Shown here: one piece after another, positions 10,329-19,305 of the stretch
Layout of the letters: every line of letters starts with the position of its first letter
Numbering within the stretch: position 1 is the stretch's first letter
Assembly (NCBI RefSeq): GCF_000189775.2
Contig: NC_015555.1
Span: 2,429,001 to 2,493,000 of the forward strand
DNA from: Thermoanaerobacterium xylanolyticum LX-11
Lineage (GTDB): Bacteria; Bacillota; Thermoanaerobacteria; Thermoanaerobacterales; Thermoanaerobacteraceae
DNA: 64,000 nt
Direction: 5' to 3'
Position numbers and translations under genes: made by a program
The notes under the pieces: model-generated
Told to the model about the DNA's origin: nothing
The model's input: only the letters and a program-made list of their open reading frames with translations
The model's database searches: none

Positions 10329-10410
10329 CAATTTCTTCCTTTGCTTTTATCCCAGTTATCTTTAAGGCTTCTTTAATAAGCTTATCATCTATAACAATAT
10401 TTGTATGCAC
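10276..10410 (-). pseudogene. vapB: vapB-type antitoxin remnant
   Basis: From a GTG at 10408-10410 with AAGGTGTATAATTT upstream, the frame reads MHTNIVIDDKLIKEALK then ITGIKAKEEIVNVA. This is the ribbon-helix-helix start of VapB/DUF2191 antitoxins. After about 31 codons the similarity is lost and the frame runs antisense into the nuclease gene's 3' end, stopping at 10276-10278. No VapC PIN-domain toxin is present. The antitoxin seems to have been cut when the present arrangement formed. A 44-codon product could still be made from the intact start. Confidence 0.7.
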
Positions 10411-10582
10411 AAATTATACACCTTCTTACATGAATTTTAATACACATATACTTTATGTCAACTGCACAAAAGCACATGTAAAATCACGCATGTTTTAAAA
10501 CTCTATAGCATCACTATATGTTTAAATCTTTAATAAAAGATACAAAAAAATAAGATGCTATTGTGTAGTAACTGCACCTTGA

Positions 10583-10939
10583 CTATTTTATATATGTAAC
10601 CAAAAGTTTTAATATTTCTTCTGCAATTTTACGTTCCCTGTCAGTACATTTATTAAGCAATTCTATTAGCGCATCTTCTTTTCCATCGTTATTTTTATTT
10701 TCCGCTTCCCCTATCCCGAATAAAAGATAATCTGTACTTACATGAAGACTCTTTGCAATACGTACAAATGTCTTTAAACTCATTACTCGTTGAGCACGCT
10801 CTATATGCCCAATATACATAGCAGAAACGCCTACTGCTTCTGCAAACTGCTCTCTCGTTAATCCTATTCGTTCTCTTTCTGCTCTTATGCGCATTCCTAC
10901 TTTTTTTAAATCAAAATCACCATTCACCTTTATATTCAC
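10583..10939 (-). CDS. XRE-family (Cro/CI-type) transcriptional regulator
   Basis: 118 residues. An N-terminal helix-turn-helix domain spans about residues 12-70 (GMRIRAERERIGLTREQFAEAVG, VSAMYIGHIERAQR, SLKTFVRIAKSLHVSTDYLLFG), the classic HTH_3 layout. A short C-terminal tail (ALIELLNKCTDRERKIAEEILKLL) is seen often in clostridial XRE regulators and may dimerise. The GTG start (10937-10939) has only a weak GGAAGTTGA upstream. It is divergent from the diguanylate cyclase gene (158-base gap), so self-regulation or control of the neighbour is possible but not shown. Confidence 0.88.
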   Translation of the reverse strand: MNIKVNGDFDLKKVGMRIRAERERIGLTREQFAEAVGVSAMYIGHIERAQRVMSLKTFVRIAKSLHVSTDYLLFGIGEAENKNNDGKEDALIELLNKCTDRERKIAEEILKLLVTYIK

Positions 10940-11097
10940 TCAACTTCCACAAAAATTTAATACATATATATATTATTCTGTATTACAAACTTTATAAATA
11001 AACTAAAACGCACATATTTTTATTGCTTAATAGTTTACTTTTTTATATAATTGCCTTATAATTTTGTATAAAAGTGTATAGGGGAAAGGTGATATAA

Positions 11098-11721
11098 TTG
11101 AAAATTATAGATTTTTATGTCATCATTTTATCATTTTTAATTACTCTAATTACTTACTATACTGCTAATAGTATTGTTTTTATACTAATACAGTTCTTTA
11201 TTTGCATTACAATAAGTATTTATACATATGTACTTAAAAACAATGCAAGAATAGGCAAGCTAACCAGTTTATACAACAGGAAATATTTTGACTATATTTT
11301 ATCGGATAAATTAAAGCGTTTAAGAGGTAGGGCTAATTTAGCTCTTTTGATTTGTGATGTCGATAATTTTAAATTAATTAATGATACATATGGACATGTA
11401 ACAGGTGACGCTGTACTTGCAGAATTAGCAGATATTCTAAAAGCAAATATAAGAAAGAGTGATACTGCTTATCGGTATGGAGGAGAAGAATTTGCTATAA
11501 TTATGCCTAATACAAATTACAATGAAGCAGAAGTGGTAGCAATGAGAATTAAAAAAGCGGTGGAAAAACATTTTTTTAAAACGAATGTTACTGTTACAGT
11601 TTCTGTAGGTGTGGCAGTTACAAATTATAAAGTAAGTGCTATAGATATTGTTATAATAGCTGATAAGGCGCTATATATAGCCAAAAAGCAAAAAAACACT
11701 GTTGTATGTTTACAGATGTGA
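11098..11721 (+). CDS. Membrane-bound diguanylate cyclase (GGDEF)
   Basis: 207 residues. Two closely spaced N-terminal hydrophobic helices (about 6-22 and 25-46) leave almost no sensor domain. The GGDEF domain follows from about residue 53: LTSLYNRKYF, ICDVDNFKLINDTYGH with the metal-binding Asp, and the active-site motif GGEEF at 128-132. R119-K120-S121-D122 lies five residues before GGEEF, the RxxD inhibitory site for product feedback. It should make cyclic di-GMP from two GTP at the membrane. It starts with TTG at 11098 behind GGGGAAAGG. It ends six bases before the convergent rlmH stop. Confidence 0.92.
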   Translation: MKIIDFYVIILSFLITLITYYTANSIVFILIQFFICITISIYTYVLKNNARIGKLTSLYNRKYFDYILSDKLKRLRGRANLALLICDVDNFKLINDTYGHVTGDAVLAELADILKANIRKSDTAYRYGGEEFAIIMPNTNYNEAEVVAMRIKKAVEKHFFKTNVTVTVSVGVAVTNYKVSAIDIVIIADKALYIAKKQKNTVVCLQM

Positions 11722-11727
11722 AAAGCC

Positions 11728-12207
11728 TCACTTATGATACGTCTCACCCTTCATTATCTTGAATGCCCTATAAATTTGTTCTACTAATATAAGCCGCATG
11801 AGCTGGTGTGGAAATGTCATCTTTGAAAATGATAGCTTTAGATCCGACATAGATTTTATATCGTCGTGTAAGCCTAATGATCCTCCTATCACAAATGTTA
11901 TATTAGAATTGCCCGCCGTCATGACATCTTCTATATAGCGGGCAAATTCTACCGAATCCATTTGTCTACCTTCTATGCATAAGGATATTATAAAGCTTCC
12001 TTTTCTGATCTTATCGATGATCTTAGAGCCTTCTTTTAACATAATGGCTTCTTTTTCTTTATCGCTTAAGCTTTCAGGGGCTTTTTCATCGTTTACTTCA
12101 GTTATGTTTATATTGCAGTATGGCTTCAATCTTTTGGCGTATTCCTGTATTCCATCTTCTATAAATCTCTCTTTTATCTTTCCAACTGCAATTACGTCTA
12201 TATTCAA
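11728..12207 (-). CDS. rlmH: 23S rRNA (pseudouridine1915-N3)-methyltransferase RlmH
   Basis: 159 residues, the standard RlmH length. SPOUT-class features are visible: the N-terminal VIAVGKIKERFI, the SAM-binding knot FVIGGSLGL, and the C-terminal FPHQLMRLILVEQIYRA with KGETYHK at the end. It methylates pseudouridine 1915 in helix 69 of 23S rRNA. The start is TTG at 12205-12207 behind GGAGGGAGAATT; the open frame extends further upstream but only through the preceding gene. The htrA - CxxH/CxxC - rlmH order is typical of Firmicutes wal loci. Confidence 0.95.
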   Translation of the reverse strand: MNIDVIAVGKIKERFIEDGIQEYAKRLKPYCNINITEVNDEKAPESLSDKEKEAIMLKEGSKIIDKIRKGSFIISLCIEGRQMDSVEFARYIEDVMTAGNSNITFVIGGSLGLHDDIKSMSDLKLSFSKMTFPHQLMRLILVEQIYRAFKIMKGETYHK

Positions 12208-12220
12208 AATTCTCCCTCCA

Positions 12221-12388
12221 TTATACGACAAGATACTTAGGAATGTCATCGCAAAAATCGCACTTATGAGGTGCCAACCAATCAGTAAATGATACATCGT
12301 CAAGCATGTATATATCTGGCGGTTGCTCATATACATCTACAAACTCTTCAATGGCATCCTCCAAATGTTTTTCACAAACAACATACAT
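12221..12388 (-). CDS. CxxH/CxxC small zinc-finger-like protein (BA_5709 family)
   Basis: 55 residues, starting MYVVCEKHLEDAIEEF and ending CDFCDDIPKYLVV. The N-terminal CxxH and the C-terminal CxxC are the hallmark of the CxxH/CxxC (TIGR04129-type) proteins, which sit between htrA and rlmH in many Firmicutes. A single zinc site is likely; the function is unknown. The ATG at 12386-12388 is preceded by GAGGAGAATATTGTT and lies 13 bases after the htrA stop. The stop at 12221 is 13 bases before the rlmH start, so the three genes form one operon. Confidence 0.88.
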   Translation of the reverse strand: MYVVCEKHLEDAIEEFVDVYEQPPDIYMLDDVSFTDWLAPHKCDFCDDIPKYLVV

Positions 12389-12401
12389 AACAATATTCTC
12401 C

Positions 12402-13526
12402 TCATTTTCCTAACGTTATTGTAGTCATCCCGATATTCCCCGTCAATGTCCTGTATTTCACACTTACTTTGTCACCTATATTTTTTGAATATATTACAGT
12501 TTTAAGCTGCACCATTGTATCAACAGGTTTACCATCAACCTCTAAAAGTATATATCCTTTTTTGATACCAGCTTTTTCTGCTGGCCCTGCAGGATCTATG
12601 TCAGCAACGTATATCCCTTCCGCTATAACTATATCTGCATTTATATAGCTGGCTATCTCTTTATCGTACCCTACTATTCCTAAATAAGGTGCTTTAAATG
12701 TACCTGTTGTAATCACTTTTTTAATGATAGGCTTTATAATATTGATTGGTATGGCAAAGCCCAATCCTTCCGCTGTCGTTACTTTCGCCGTATTGATGCC
12801 TATTGCATTTCCTTGAGCATCCACTAAAGGACCACCGCTATTGCCGGGATTTATCGATGCATCTGTCTGTATCAAATCTTCCATGATTTTTTGTTTGTTA
12901 TTTTCTTCTAATGGCAGACTTCTATTTAACGCGCTTATTATGCCAGATGTCACTGTCCTTTCAAAGCGAAGCCCTAAAGGATTGCCTATGGCTATCACCG
13001 TCTGACCAACTTGAACCTTATCTGAATCTCCCAAAGGTATGGTTGGAAGATTTTTGGCGTTTATCTTGACAACCGAAAGATCCAATGTGGAATCAGACCA
13101 CAAAACCTTTCCAGGTAGCGTACTTCCATCGCTTAAATAGATGGTAAGTTTCTTTGACTCTGGACTTGCCACATGGTTATTTGTAATAATGTATCCGTTT
13201 TTGTCCACAATAAATCCAGAGCCTACGCCTTCTACTTGTTTTTCCAACACGTAATACTGCCTTTCATACTCAATAGATGATATCCCTACGACAGCCTGTG
13301 TGTCTTTTTTGGCTACAGCTTCTGCTATCGTAGAAGGTTCTGCCTTAGGTATTATAACTTCTTTTTTCAGCGGAGCAGTATTGGTGTACGGTAGAGGTAT
13401 CACCTTCCCCCACAGAAATTTTGGAGCAATGTATGTAAAAACAAGTGATGTAATCACAGCTATTATTACGACTGTCATAAGATAAGACGGTCTTTTTGCA
13501 TTTCTATCATCGCCGCTTTGCATCAT
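12402..13526 (-). CDS. htrA: HtrA/DegP-type membrane-anchored serine protease
   Basis: 374 residues. A cytoplasmic N-tail and one membrane helix (about 16-36) anchor a trypsin-like domain (about 75-265) with the catalytic triad His118 (NNHVA), Asp149 (STLDLSVV) and Ser230 (NPGNSGGPL). A PDZ domain follows (about 280-370: YLGIVGYDKEI, GPAEKAGIKKGYILLEVDG). It degrades misfolded exported proteins outside the membrane. The start is an ATG doublet at 13521-13526; the ribosome site GAGGTGAT lies inside the right arm of a perfect 12-bp inverted repeat (13527-13562). First gene of htrA - CxxH/CxxC - rlmH. Confidence 0.94.
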   Translation of the reverse strand: MMQSGDDRNAKRPSYLMTVVIIAVITSLVFTYIAPKFLWGKVIPLPYTNTAPLKKEVIIPKAEPSTIAEAVAKKDTQAVVGISSIEYERQYYVLEKQVEGVGSGFIVDKNGYIITNNHVASPESKKLTIYLSDGSTLPGKVLWSDSTLDLSVVKINAKNLPTIPLGDSDKVQVGQTVIAIGNPLGLRFERTVTSGIISALNRSLPLEENNKQKIMEDLIQTDASINPGNSGGPLVDAQGNAIGINTAKVTTAEGLGFAIPINIIKPIIKKVITTGTFKAPYLGIVGYDKEIASYINADIVIAEGIYVADIDPAGPAEKAGIKKGYILLEVDGKPVDTMVQLKTVIYSKNIGDKVSVKYRTLTGNIGMTTITLGK

Positions 13527-13562
13527 ATCACCTCATAATTATCATGTGTATTATGAGGTGAT
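13527..13562 (-). promoter_or_regulatory. Inverted repeat burying the htrA ribosome site
   Basis: ATCACCTCATAA (13527-13538) and TTATGAGGTGAT (13551-13562) are perfectly complementary over 12 bp with a 12-base loop. In the mRNA the Shine-Dalgarno GAGGTGAT would be fully paired directly next to the start codon. It could act as an RNA switch or thermometer, or the DNA palindrome could be a repressor operator. A TAGAAT -10-like box lies just upstream, so transcription may begin at the palindrome. Confidence 0.6.
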
Positions 13563-13581
13563 TTATTCTAATTTATGTACA

Positions 13582-13609
13582 AAAATAAGTCCTAATGAGG
13601 ACTTATTTT
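13582..13609 (-). terminator. murA terminator
   Basis: 12-bp stem AAAATAAGTCCT / AGGACTTATTTT with a four-base loop, followed on the minus strand by a T-rich run. The murA stop codon lies inside the stem. Confidence 0.8.
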
Positions 13610-14853
13610 ACCCTTTTTATGTCTGCGCCTAATTTTTGCAGTTTTTTCTCCATCGACTCATATCCTCTGTCGATATGGTAGATATTCTTAACCTCTGTAG
13701 TGCCGCTGGCAGCAAGACCAGCTATCACCATAGCTGCCCCAGCCCTTAAATCAGTAGCTGTAAGCGGTGCGCCAGTAAGCTTTTGAGTTCCTTCTATGAC
13801 AGCTATGCGGCCTTCCACCTTTGCATTGACACCCATCTTCTTAAGTTCATCTAAGTATTTAAACCTGCCTTCATACACATTTTCGGTTATAACACTGACC
13901 CCATCCGCAAGAGCCAATAATACCGCCATAAGTTGTTGCATATCTGTAGGAAAACCTGGATACGGCTGCGTCTTAATGTCTACTCTTTTTAACCTGCCAT
14001 CTGTGGTAACTCTCAGTTCTTCATCATACTCCTCGATTTTCACACCCATTTCAGACATCTTCGCAATTATAGACTCTAAGTGCTTCGGTATTATGCCTTT
14101 TACGATGACATCCCCATGTGTTGCTGCTGCAGCCACCATGTACGTCCCAGCTTCTATCTGATCAGGGATTACTGTATGCCTGCAGCCATGAAGCTTGTCT
14201 ACTCCAATGATTTTTATGGTGTCTGTACCAGCGCCTTTTATATTAGCACCCATTGCATTTAGGAAGTTTGCTACATCAACGACATGAGGTTCCTTTGCAC
14301 AATTTTCAAGTATTGTAGTGCCTTCAGCTTTACAGGCAGCCAACATCAAATTTATAGTAGCACCTACACTTACAACGTCAAAATATATATGATTCCCCAC
14401 TAACTTATCTGCTTTTACCCTTATTATTCCGTGTTCTATAGTCGTTTTTGCACCTAACGCTTCAAACCCCTTTATATGCTGATCGATTGGCCTCACACCT
14501 ATGTTACATCCACCAGGCATGGCTATAGCGGCCTCTTTGAACCTGCTTAAAAGAGCACCTATAAGATAGTATGAAGCCCTCATCTGGCTTGCCAACTCAT
14601 GCGGCGGACAAAATGAATTGATGCCTTCAGGGTCTATCGTAATCTCATGCTCTTTTTTGATGGTTTTTCCACCAAGATATTGAATCATTTTGCTAAGCAG
14701 TTCTATGTCGTTTATATCTGGCAAATTGTCAATACTACTGGGAGTATCTGCTAAAAGAGCAGCAGGAAGTATGGCAACAGCAGAATTTTTCGCCCCACTA
14801 ATCTCAACTGTTCCTTTAAGAGGTATTCCTCCATTTATAACAAACTTATCCAC
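13603..14853 (-). CDS. murA: UDP-N-acetylglucosamine 1-carboxyvinyltransferase MurA
   Basis: 416 residues, full length. It transfers enolpyruvate from PEP to UDP-GlcNAc, the first committed step of peptidoglycan synthesis in the cytoplasm. Visible features are [18 protein letters not shown] with the Lys-Asn pair at 22-23, the active-site loop [14 protein letters not shown] with Cys116 (the fosfomycin target), and the late [15 protein letters not shown] motif. Start ATG at 14851-14853 after GAAGGGAAG. It lies between two terminators, so it is transcribed alone even though it sits within the wal/htrA gene row, where walJ is found in Bacillus. Confidence 0.96.
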   Translation of the reverse strand: MDKFVINGGIPLKGTVEISGAKNSAVAILPAALLADTPSSIDNLPDINDIELLSKMIQYLGGKTIKKEHEITIDPEGINSFCPPHELASQMRASYYLIGALLSRFKEAAIAMPGGCNIGVRPIDQHIKGFEALGAKTTIEHGIIRVKADKLVGNHIYFDVVSVGATINLMLAACKAEGTTILENCAKEPHVVDVANFLNAMGANIKGAGTDTIKIIGVDKLHGCRHTVIPDQIEAGTYMVAAAATHGDVIVKGIIPKHLESIIAKMSEMGVKIEEYDEELRVTTDGRLKRVDIKTQPYPGFPTDMQQLMAVLLALADGVSVITENVYEGRFKYLDELKKMGVNAKVEGRIAVIEGTQKLTGAPLTATDLRAGAAMVIAGLAASGTTEVKNIYHIDRGYESMEKKLQKLGADIKRVK

Positions 14854-14962
14854 TGTTTAATCTTCCCTTCACAGAATCTAAAAAACTTCACAATCATACA
14901 TATATACTTTAATACAATTTCAACAATTTTACAAGCATTTTTACGAAAACATCTTACGCAAA

Positions 14963-14987
14963 AAGAGAGGTAATTTTTACCTCTCTT
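14963..14987 (-). terminator. Terminator closing the walR-yycI operon
   Basis: 11-bp stem AAGAGAGGTAA / TTACCTCTCTT with a three-base loop and T5 on the minus strand. It overlaps the last codons and stop of yycI, so it ends the wal operon before murA. Confidence 0.88.
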
Positions 14988-15795
14988 CAAAATTACCTGT
15001 ATACGCATTTATGTAGTACACCGTGTTTTCCGTCGTTATCCTCCACGTAGGTATTGCTTCGCCGGTATCAGCATTTCTCCAGCTAAAATAGTAAACTGGT
15101 CTTATGTCTCTTACTACGACGCTTTTACTGCCTTCATTCACATCTAAAAGCTTTAAAAGTGCGCTTATTGGAGGTATGATCTCCTTTTTGTCATTTTCTT
15201 CTCTTAAAGGTATGAGCCACGTCGATTCAAAGGAAAATGTATCGCCTGATATGACACCTTTCATGTAGCTTACATCGACATTAACCCCATTGTATTTTTC
15301 TGTATATTCAACAGTGTATTTATCACCATCTATGTACTGCCTTAAAATGGAATACTCCTCTTTAAGTTTCTTGTCATTTACAAAGGATGTTATGTAGCGA
15401 AAAGCTTCATCACTATTCATTTTGGCAAACTTTTCGTCTTTAACCTGAAAATATAAAAAGCCGTTTTTAACTTCTAATGAACCATTAGTAAATGTGTAAA
15501 GAGAACCATCGCCATTTGATACGTACTTTAAGCCTTTTAAAAAATTTTCATCTATGTATGCTTTGCTGTAGCTTTTAAGCTTTACCAGAAGCATAGGCAT
15601 AGGATTGTAATCGTAAGGTATCTTAGCATTAACAACAATATTGTTTTCTCTTAAAATCTCCTTCATTTTGCTCATATCAAAAGAAGATGGAACAGAATTA
15701 TTAGTTTCTGCTATACTTAAGTTTCCCATGTAAAGTATTAAATTTAGCACAGCAAATATAATAATCAAGATCGTTTTTGCTTTTGACCAGTCCAT
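14977..15795 (-). CDS. yycI: WalI/YycI-type regulator of the WalK kinase
   Basis: 272 residues with the MDWSKAKTILIIIFAVLN start diagnostic of YycI: a short cytosolic stretch and one membrane helix (about 7-25). The extracellular part is a YycI fold that ends with typical PepSY-like strands (RPVYYFSWRNADTGEAIPTWRI, YYINAYTGNFEER). YycI pairs with YycH outside the membrane and modulates WalK through the membrane helices. It lies 15 bases downstream of yycH and its stop is inside the operon terminator. Confidence 0.9.
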   Translation of the reverse strand: MDWSKAKTILIIIFAVLNLILYMGNLSIAETNNSVPSSFDMSKMKEILRENNIVVNAKIPYDYNPMPMLLVKLKSYSKAYIDENFLKGLKYVSNGDGSLYTFTNGSLEVKNGFLYFQVKDEKFAKMNSDEAFRYITSFVNDKKLKEEYSILRQYIDGDKYTVEYTEKYNGVNVDVSYMKGVISGDTFSFESTWLIPLREENDKKEIIPPISALLKLLDVNEGSKSVVVRDIRPVYYFSWRNADTGEAIPTWRITTENTVYYINAYTGNFEER

Positions 15796-15810
15796 ATTAA
15801 AACACCATCA

Positions 15811-17055
15811 TCACATTATTTTCCCATCTAAAGCGCTGAAAAAATACTCATTTGCCTGAGTTTTTACATGCCAAGCAGGTATAAGCTCATTGCCATCAAA
15901 AACATACACCATATCTACAAACTGTACGTCATCTATTTTGTGGTCCTTCAAAAGTTTGCCTATATCGTAAAATCCGCCATTGTACTGACCTGCGTAGTAA
16001 ATATTCATATAGTTTACAATCGCAGATTTAATTGTCCCATTTGATACAAATACATAAATTGGGTCTTTGATATCACCGTTTCTCAGTACATACATAGGGT
16101 AATCATAATCGTAATTGAAGGCAAAGCTGTAATCTCCACCGCTGCCACTGACGCCTGTCAAGTAAACATTTTTCTCATCTATGCCTAAGGTTTTTATGAA
16201 TTCCACTGCTTTATCTAAAGACTCTACTCTACCTAAAGTTAATTTTGACGATGTGGTAGTTGTATCAAAATACTCTATTAATCCATTTTGGTAAAGCCTT
16301 AATCCTCTTACACCATCGGTGTATATGTACGAACCACTGTTTTCTTTTATCTCCCGCACTACAGATATATTAACAAACACATTTTTGGTAATAGTCCTAT
16401 ATACGGTGTCATTTTCAAAGCCTCTACTTACATATCTTTTTAATGGAAAACTTTTTACTGCAAATTTGTTTTCGCTGTATACATCGCCTGCGGTAGTAAT
16501 AGAATAATTTATAGAGCTTTGAAATTGCTTGCTTATAAGGCTTAAAAAATAGCTGGAATTTTTAAGATCTATGGCATAATAACTGCTGTAATCCGTAAAG
16601 ATGATCTGAGGTTTTACACCTAATTTTATGATTATCTCTTTTATCAAAGTGTCTTGCCCTATTTTCAAGATAGGTGAATCATTTAATTTTAGGGCATTTT
16701 TAAACAAATCCTCTGTTATGCCCTTCCCAAAATAAATATGCACAAAATCCCCTTTTCGGTTTAAGTCATTCTTAGAAAGTTGTAAAAGTGTTGTATTCTT
16801 AATCTCTTTTAAAATCTTTACCGTATTCATCCACACTGAATTTATATCGTTTGACGACGTTACATCCATAAATGTGCCGCTTGACTCTACAATGATAGAA
16901 GAAGGCCTCAATATATCGGATATATCTACACTTACTGGTGTAGACTTGGTCATAAAAAAGCTTTTCTGAGGAAAAGATGTCCAAAGTGTGTAACTAAAAT
17001 AAAGGCTTGTAGAAACAAGCAATATGAGTACAGCAGTCTTAATATGCTCTTTCAT
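15811..17055 (-). CDS. yycH: WalH/YycH-type regulator of the WalK kinase
   Basis: 414 residues. One N-terminal membrane helix (about 6-24, TAVLILLVSTSLYFSYTLW) is followed by a long extracellular region with alternating beta strands, matching YycH in size and topology. The C-terminal segment (DVQFVDMVYVFDGNELIPAWHVKT then YFFSALDGKI) resembles the corresponding end of YycI, as expected for this related pair. In Bacillus YycH and YycI form a complex that restrains WalK; other Firmicutes show the opposite sign. Position between walK and yycI supports the call. Confidence 0.87.
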   Translation of the reverse strand: MKEHIKTAVLILLVSTSLYFSYTLWTSFPQKSFFMTKSTPVSVDISDILRPSSIIVESSGTFMDVTSSNDINSVWMNTVKILKEIKNTTLLQLSKNDLNRKGDFVHIYFGKGITEDLFKNALKLNDSPILKIGQDTLIKEIIIKLGVKPQIIFTDYSSYYAIDLKNSSYFLSLISKQFQSSINYSITTAGDVYSENKFAVKSFPLKRYVSRGFENDTVYRTITKNVFVNISVVREIKENSGSYIYTDGVRGLRLYQNGLIEYFDTTTTSSKLTLGRVESLDKAVEFIKTLGIDEKNVYLTGVSGSGGDYSFAFNYDYDYPMYVLRNGDIKDPIYVFVSNGTIKSAIVNYMNIYYAGQYNGGFYDIGKLLKDHKIDDVQFVDMVYVFDGNELIPAWHVKTQANEYFFSALDGKIM

Positions 17056-17067
17056 AATCGCACCGCT

Positions 17068-17463
17068 TTATTTAAAAAGCTTATTCCACAAGCCTTCCAA
17101 CGTATCAACCGTAATCTGGATAATGCCATTGTTGCTTTGCAATACTATATGACCCTTTACCACCTGCACCTGTCCGTCTTTGACAGCCTTTAAAGTTACG
17201 TAGTTGTCCCCTAAAGCCAACGTTATAAGCTTGGCAAAAAGACCAGTATCTCCTATAACCCACTTGTCATTTAAACTATCATTTAATATAAGCTCCACGT
17301 AAGTATCTGGCTGCCCATTGCCTGATATGACAAAGTATTTGTTGTTTGTGGTGACATCGCTTATATCTGATTTGACGGTGATCAAATCATCGGCAAACCC
17401 GTAAGTCATAAAAAATATCATAAACATCATCGTGGCAATAACAAGGGCTAAAACCTTTTTCAA
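17068..17463 (-). CDS. Secreted Ig-like-fold hypothetical protein in the wal operon
   Basis: 131 residues. An N-terminal signal peptide is clear (KKVLALVIATMMFMIFFMTYGFA, likely cut after AFA/FAD). The mature part of about 105 residues is a beta-rich module (KYFVISGNGQPDTYVELILN, LGDNYVTLKAVKDGQVQVV), like the small Ig-like bacterial surface domains that mimic 'free of charge' binding modules. I do not recognise a named family. The start is TTG at 17461-17463 with GAGGAG well spaced; a GTG nine bases earlier lies within the ribosome site. It sits 12 bases before yycH, where Bacillus has no gene. Confidence 0.7.
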   Translation of the reverse strand: MKKVLALVIATMMFMIFFMTYGFADDLITVKSDISDVTTNNKYFVISGNGQPDTYVELILNDSLNDKWVIGDTGLFAKLITLALGDNYVTLKAVKDGQVQVVKGHIVLQSNNGIIQITVDTLEGLWNKLFK

Positions 17464-17607
17464 AAGTACCACTCCTCATCATAAACTGACATAAATATAT
17501 AAAATTTTGCACATGATACCTAATATAACCATTATTCTATATCTTGATTATAGAGCATCATTATTACAACAATGTTACACAAATATTAAAATATAGTTAC
17601 GGTTTGA

Positions 17608-19305
17608 CTAATACTTAAGTTTTACGGTTACAGTAGTGCCTACTCCAATTTCGCTTTCTATATTTATCTCTCCTCCATGAGCGGTGACGATCTCTTTTGC
17701 AATGGCAAGGCCAAGGCCAGTTCCTCCAAGCTCTCTTGACCTTCCCTTGTCAACTCTGTAAAACCTCTCAAATATCCTCGGAAGATCCTTTTTGGGTATG
17801 CCAATCCCATTGTCATTAACGACTATATATGCGTAATCGTCAAGGTATTTTGTAAAAACTCTCACATATCCACCCGGATTCGTATACTTTATAGAATTTG
17901 AAACTATGTTTAAAATCACTTGTTCCATCTTGTCTTTATCTATATTTACATTTCTTTTTTCTTCTCCTGCACAGAATAACAGCTTTTGATTTTTCTTCTG
18001 TGCCTCTATCTTTATTTTGTACAAAACTTCTTCCACAAATTCATTGAGATTTGCCTCAGTTAAATTTAACTTTCCATTTGAATCCATCCTTGATAAAAGA
18101 AGAAGATCTTTCACCAGCCTCGTCATTCTATCAACTTCTTTATCTATTATGTACAAAAACCTGTTCCTCATTTCATCGTCAACACCGTCATTAAGAAGGG
18201 TCTCTGTGTAGCTTTTTATGGTTGTAAGAGGAGTTCTCAATTCATGTGAAACATTTGCCACAAACTCTTTTCTCATGTTATCAAGGTTTTGCTGCTCTGT
18301 TATGTCGTGCAGCACAAATACATTGCCATCTATGTTTTTGTCTACTTTTATAGGGCTTACAAACGACTTTAAAATCTTGCCATTACAGAAAATAAGGCTT
18401 TCAGTGTTTTTTAGCTGTCCTTGGGCTATCTTCTCTATAGGTTCATCCATAGCTAACTTTTCGCCTATCATTTTTTCTGCAGCATCATTAAAAAGTATGA
18501 TCCTATTTAAGTCATTTGTCGCAATTACTCCATCTGACATATAGCTTATTATGGCTTCTACTTTGCTTTTCTCATTTTCCATCTCATTTAGAGTAGTCTT
18601 AAGCCTTTTAGACATGAAGTTAAACATGCTGCCAAGTTTGCCTATCTCATCATCAGATCTTATGTTTATGTGAACGTCGAAATTTCCTTCCGCCATCTCT
18701 TTAGCGTACTTCGTCACTTCTTTTATGGGATCTGTGATGGTCTTTGCTAATATATATCCTAAAATGACGGTTATTATCACCGCTATAAATGTTGCACTTA
18801 ATAAGATGAAATTCACATCAGACAGTGTATCGTATACGCTTTTTAAAGAACCGCTAACATATACAACTCCTGATATTTTCCCATCGCTGTCAACTACAGG
18901 CATGGCAATGCTTCTCAATTTGCCGTTTGAATTGTTGTCATTTGTAGTCTCCATCCCCTGTTTGCCAGACAATGCTTTTATGACTGCAGGTGTCAACATC
19001 TTACCTTTTTCTCCTGTAGAACTGGCTAAGATATTGCCGTATTTGTCAAGTATGTATAAGTATTTTATGTAGGCATTAGGTCCTAAATACATGTTTATTA
19101 TATTGTCTAAACTTGTTTTGGAATTCATGTTGTCTTTCAATGTGAAGGCGATGCCTGTAGCCTGTGCTTCAATGTAGTTTTCGAAATTCGTCATGTGATA
19201 ATTTTCTAAAGATTTGAAAAGGTATACCCATATTATCTCCATCGCCACCAGTATCAAAAGGCCATATATGAGTATTATCTTCCACTGTATGCTTTTATAG
19301 TTCAC
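17608..19305 (-). CDS. walK: WalK/VicK sensor histidine kinase
   Basis: 565 residues from the GTG at 19303-19305, which overlaps the end of walR (stop 19295-19297) and suggests translational coupling. Layout: TM1 about 9-30, an extracellular Cache/PAS-like domain, TM2 about 166-188, HAMP about 187-240, a cytosolic PAS about 252-345, HisKA with phospho-acceptor His354 (VSHELRTPL), and HATPase with the N-box (IVSNSIKYTN), NDNGIGIP, FERFYRV and GGTGLGLAIAKEIV. It senses the state of peptidoglycan and phosphorylates WalR. A 135-base gap with a possible new promoter separates it from the secreted protein gene. Confidence 0.96.
   Translation of the reverse strand: MNYKSIQWKIILIYGLLILVAMEIIWVYLFKSLENYHMTNFENYIEAQATGIAFTLKDNMNSKTSLDNIINMYLGPNAYIKYLYILDKYGNILASSTGEKGKMLTPAVIKALSGKQGMETTNDNNSNGKLRSIAMPVVDSDGKISGVVYVSGSLKSVYDTLSDVNFILLSATFIAVIITVILGYILAKTITDPIKEVTKYAKEMAEGNFDVHINIRSDDEIGKLGSMFNFMSKRLKTTLNEMENEKSKVEAIISYMSDGVIATNDLNRIILFNDAAEKMIGEKLAMDEPIEKIAQGQLKNTESLIFCNGKILKSFVSPIKVDKNIDGNVFVLHDITEQQNLDNMRKEFVANVSHELRTPLTTIKSYTETLLNDGVDDEMRNRFLYIIDKEVDRMTRLVKDLLLLSRMDSNGKLNLTEANLNEFVEEVLYKIKIEAQKKNQKLLFCAGEEKRNVNIDKDKMEQVILNIVSNSIKYTNPGGYVRVFTKYLDDYAYIVVNDNGIGIPKKDLPRIFERFYRVDKGRSRELGGTGLGLAIAKEIVTAHGGEINIESEIGVGTTVTVKLKY

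Noticed and set aside
14880-14940. Possible WalR box upstream of murA (TGTAAA-N5-TGAAAT)
   Set aside because: One mismatch to the TGTWAH-N5-TGTWAH consensus in a very AT-rich stretch; expected by chance.
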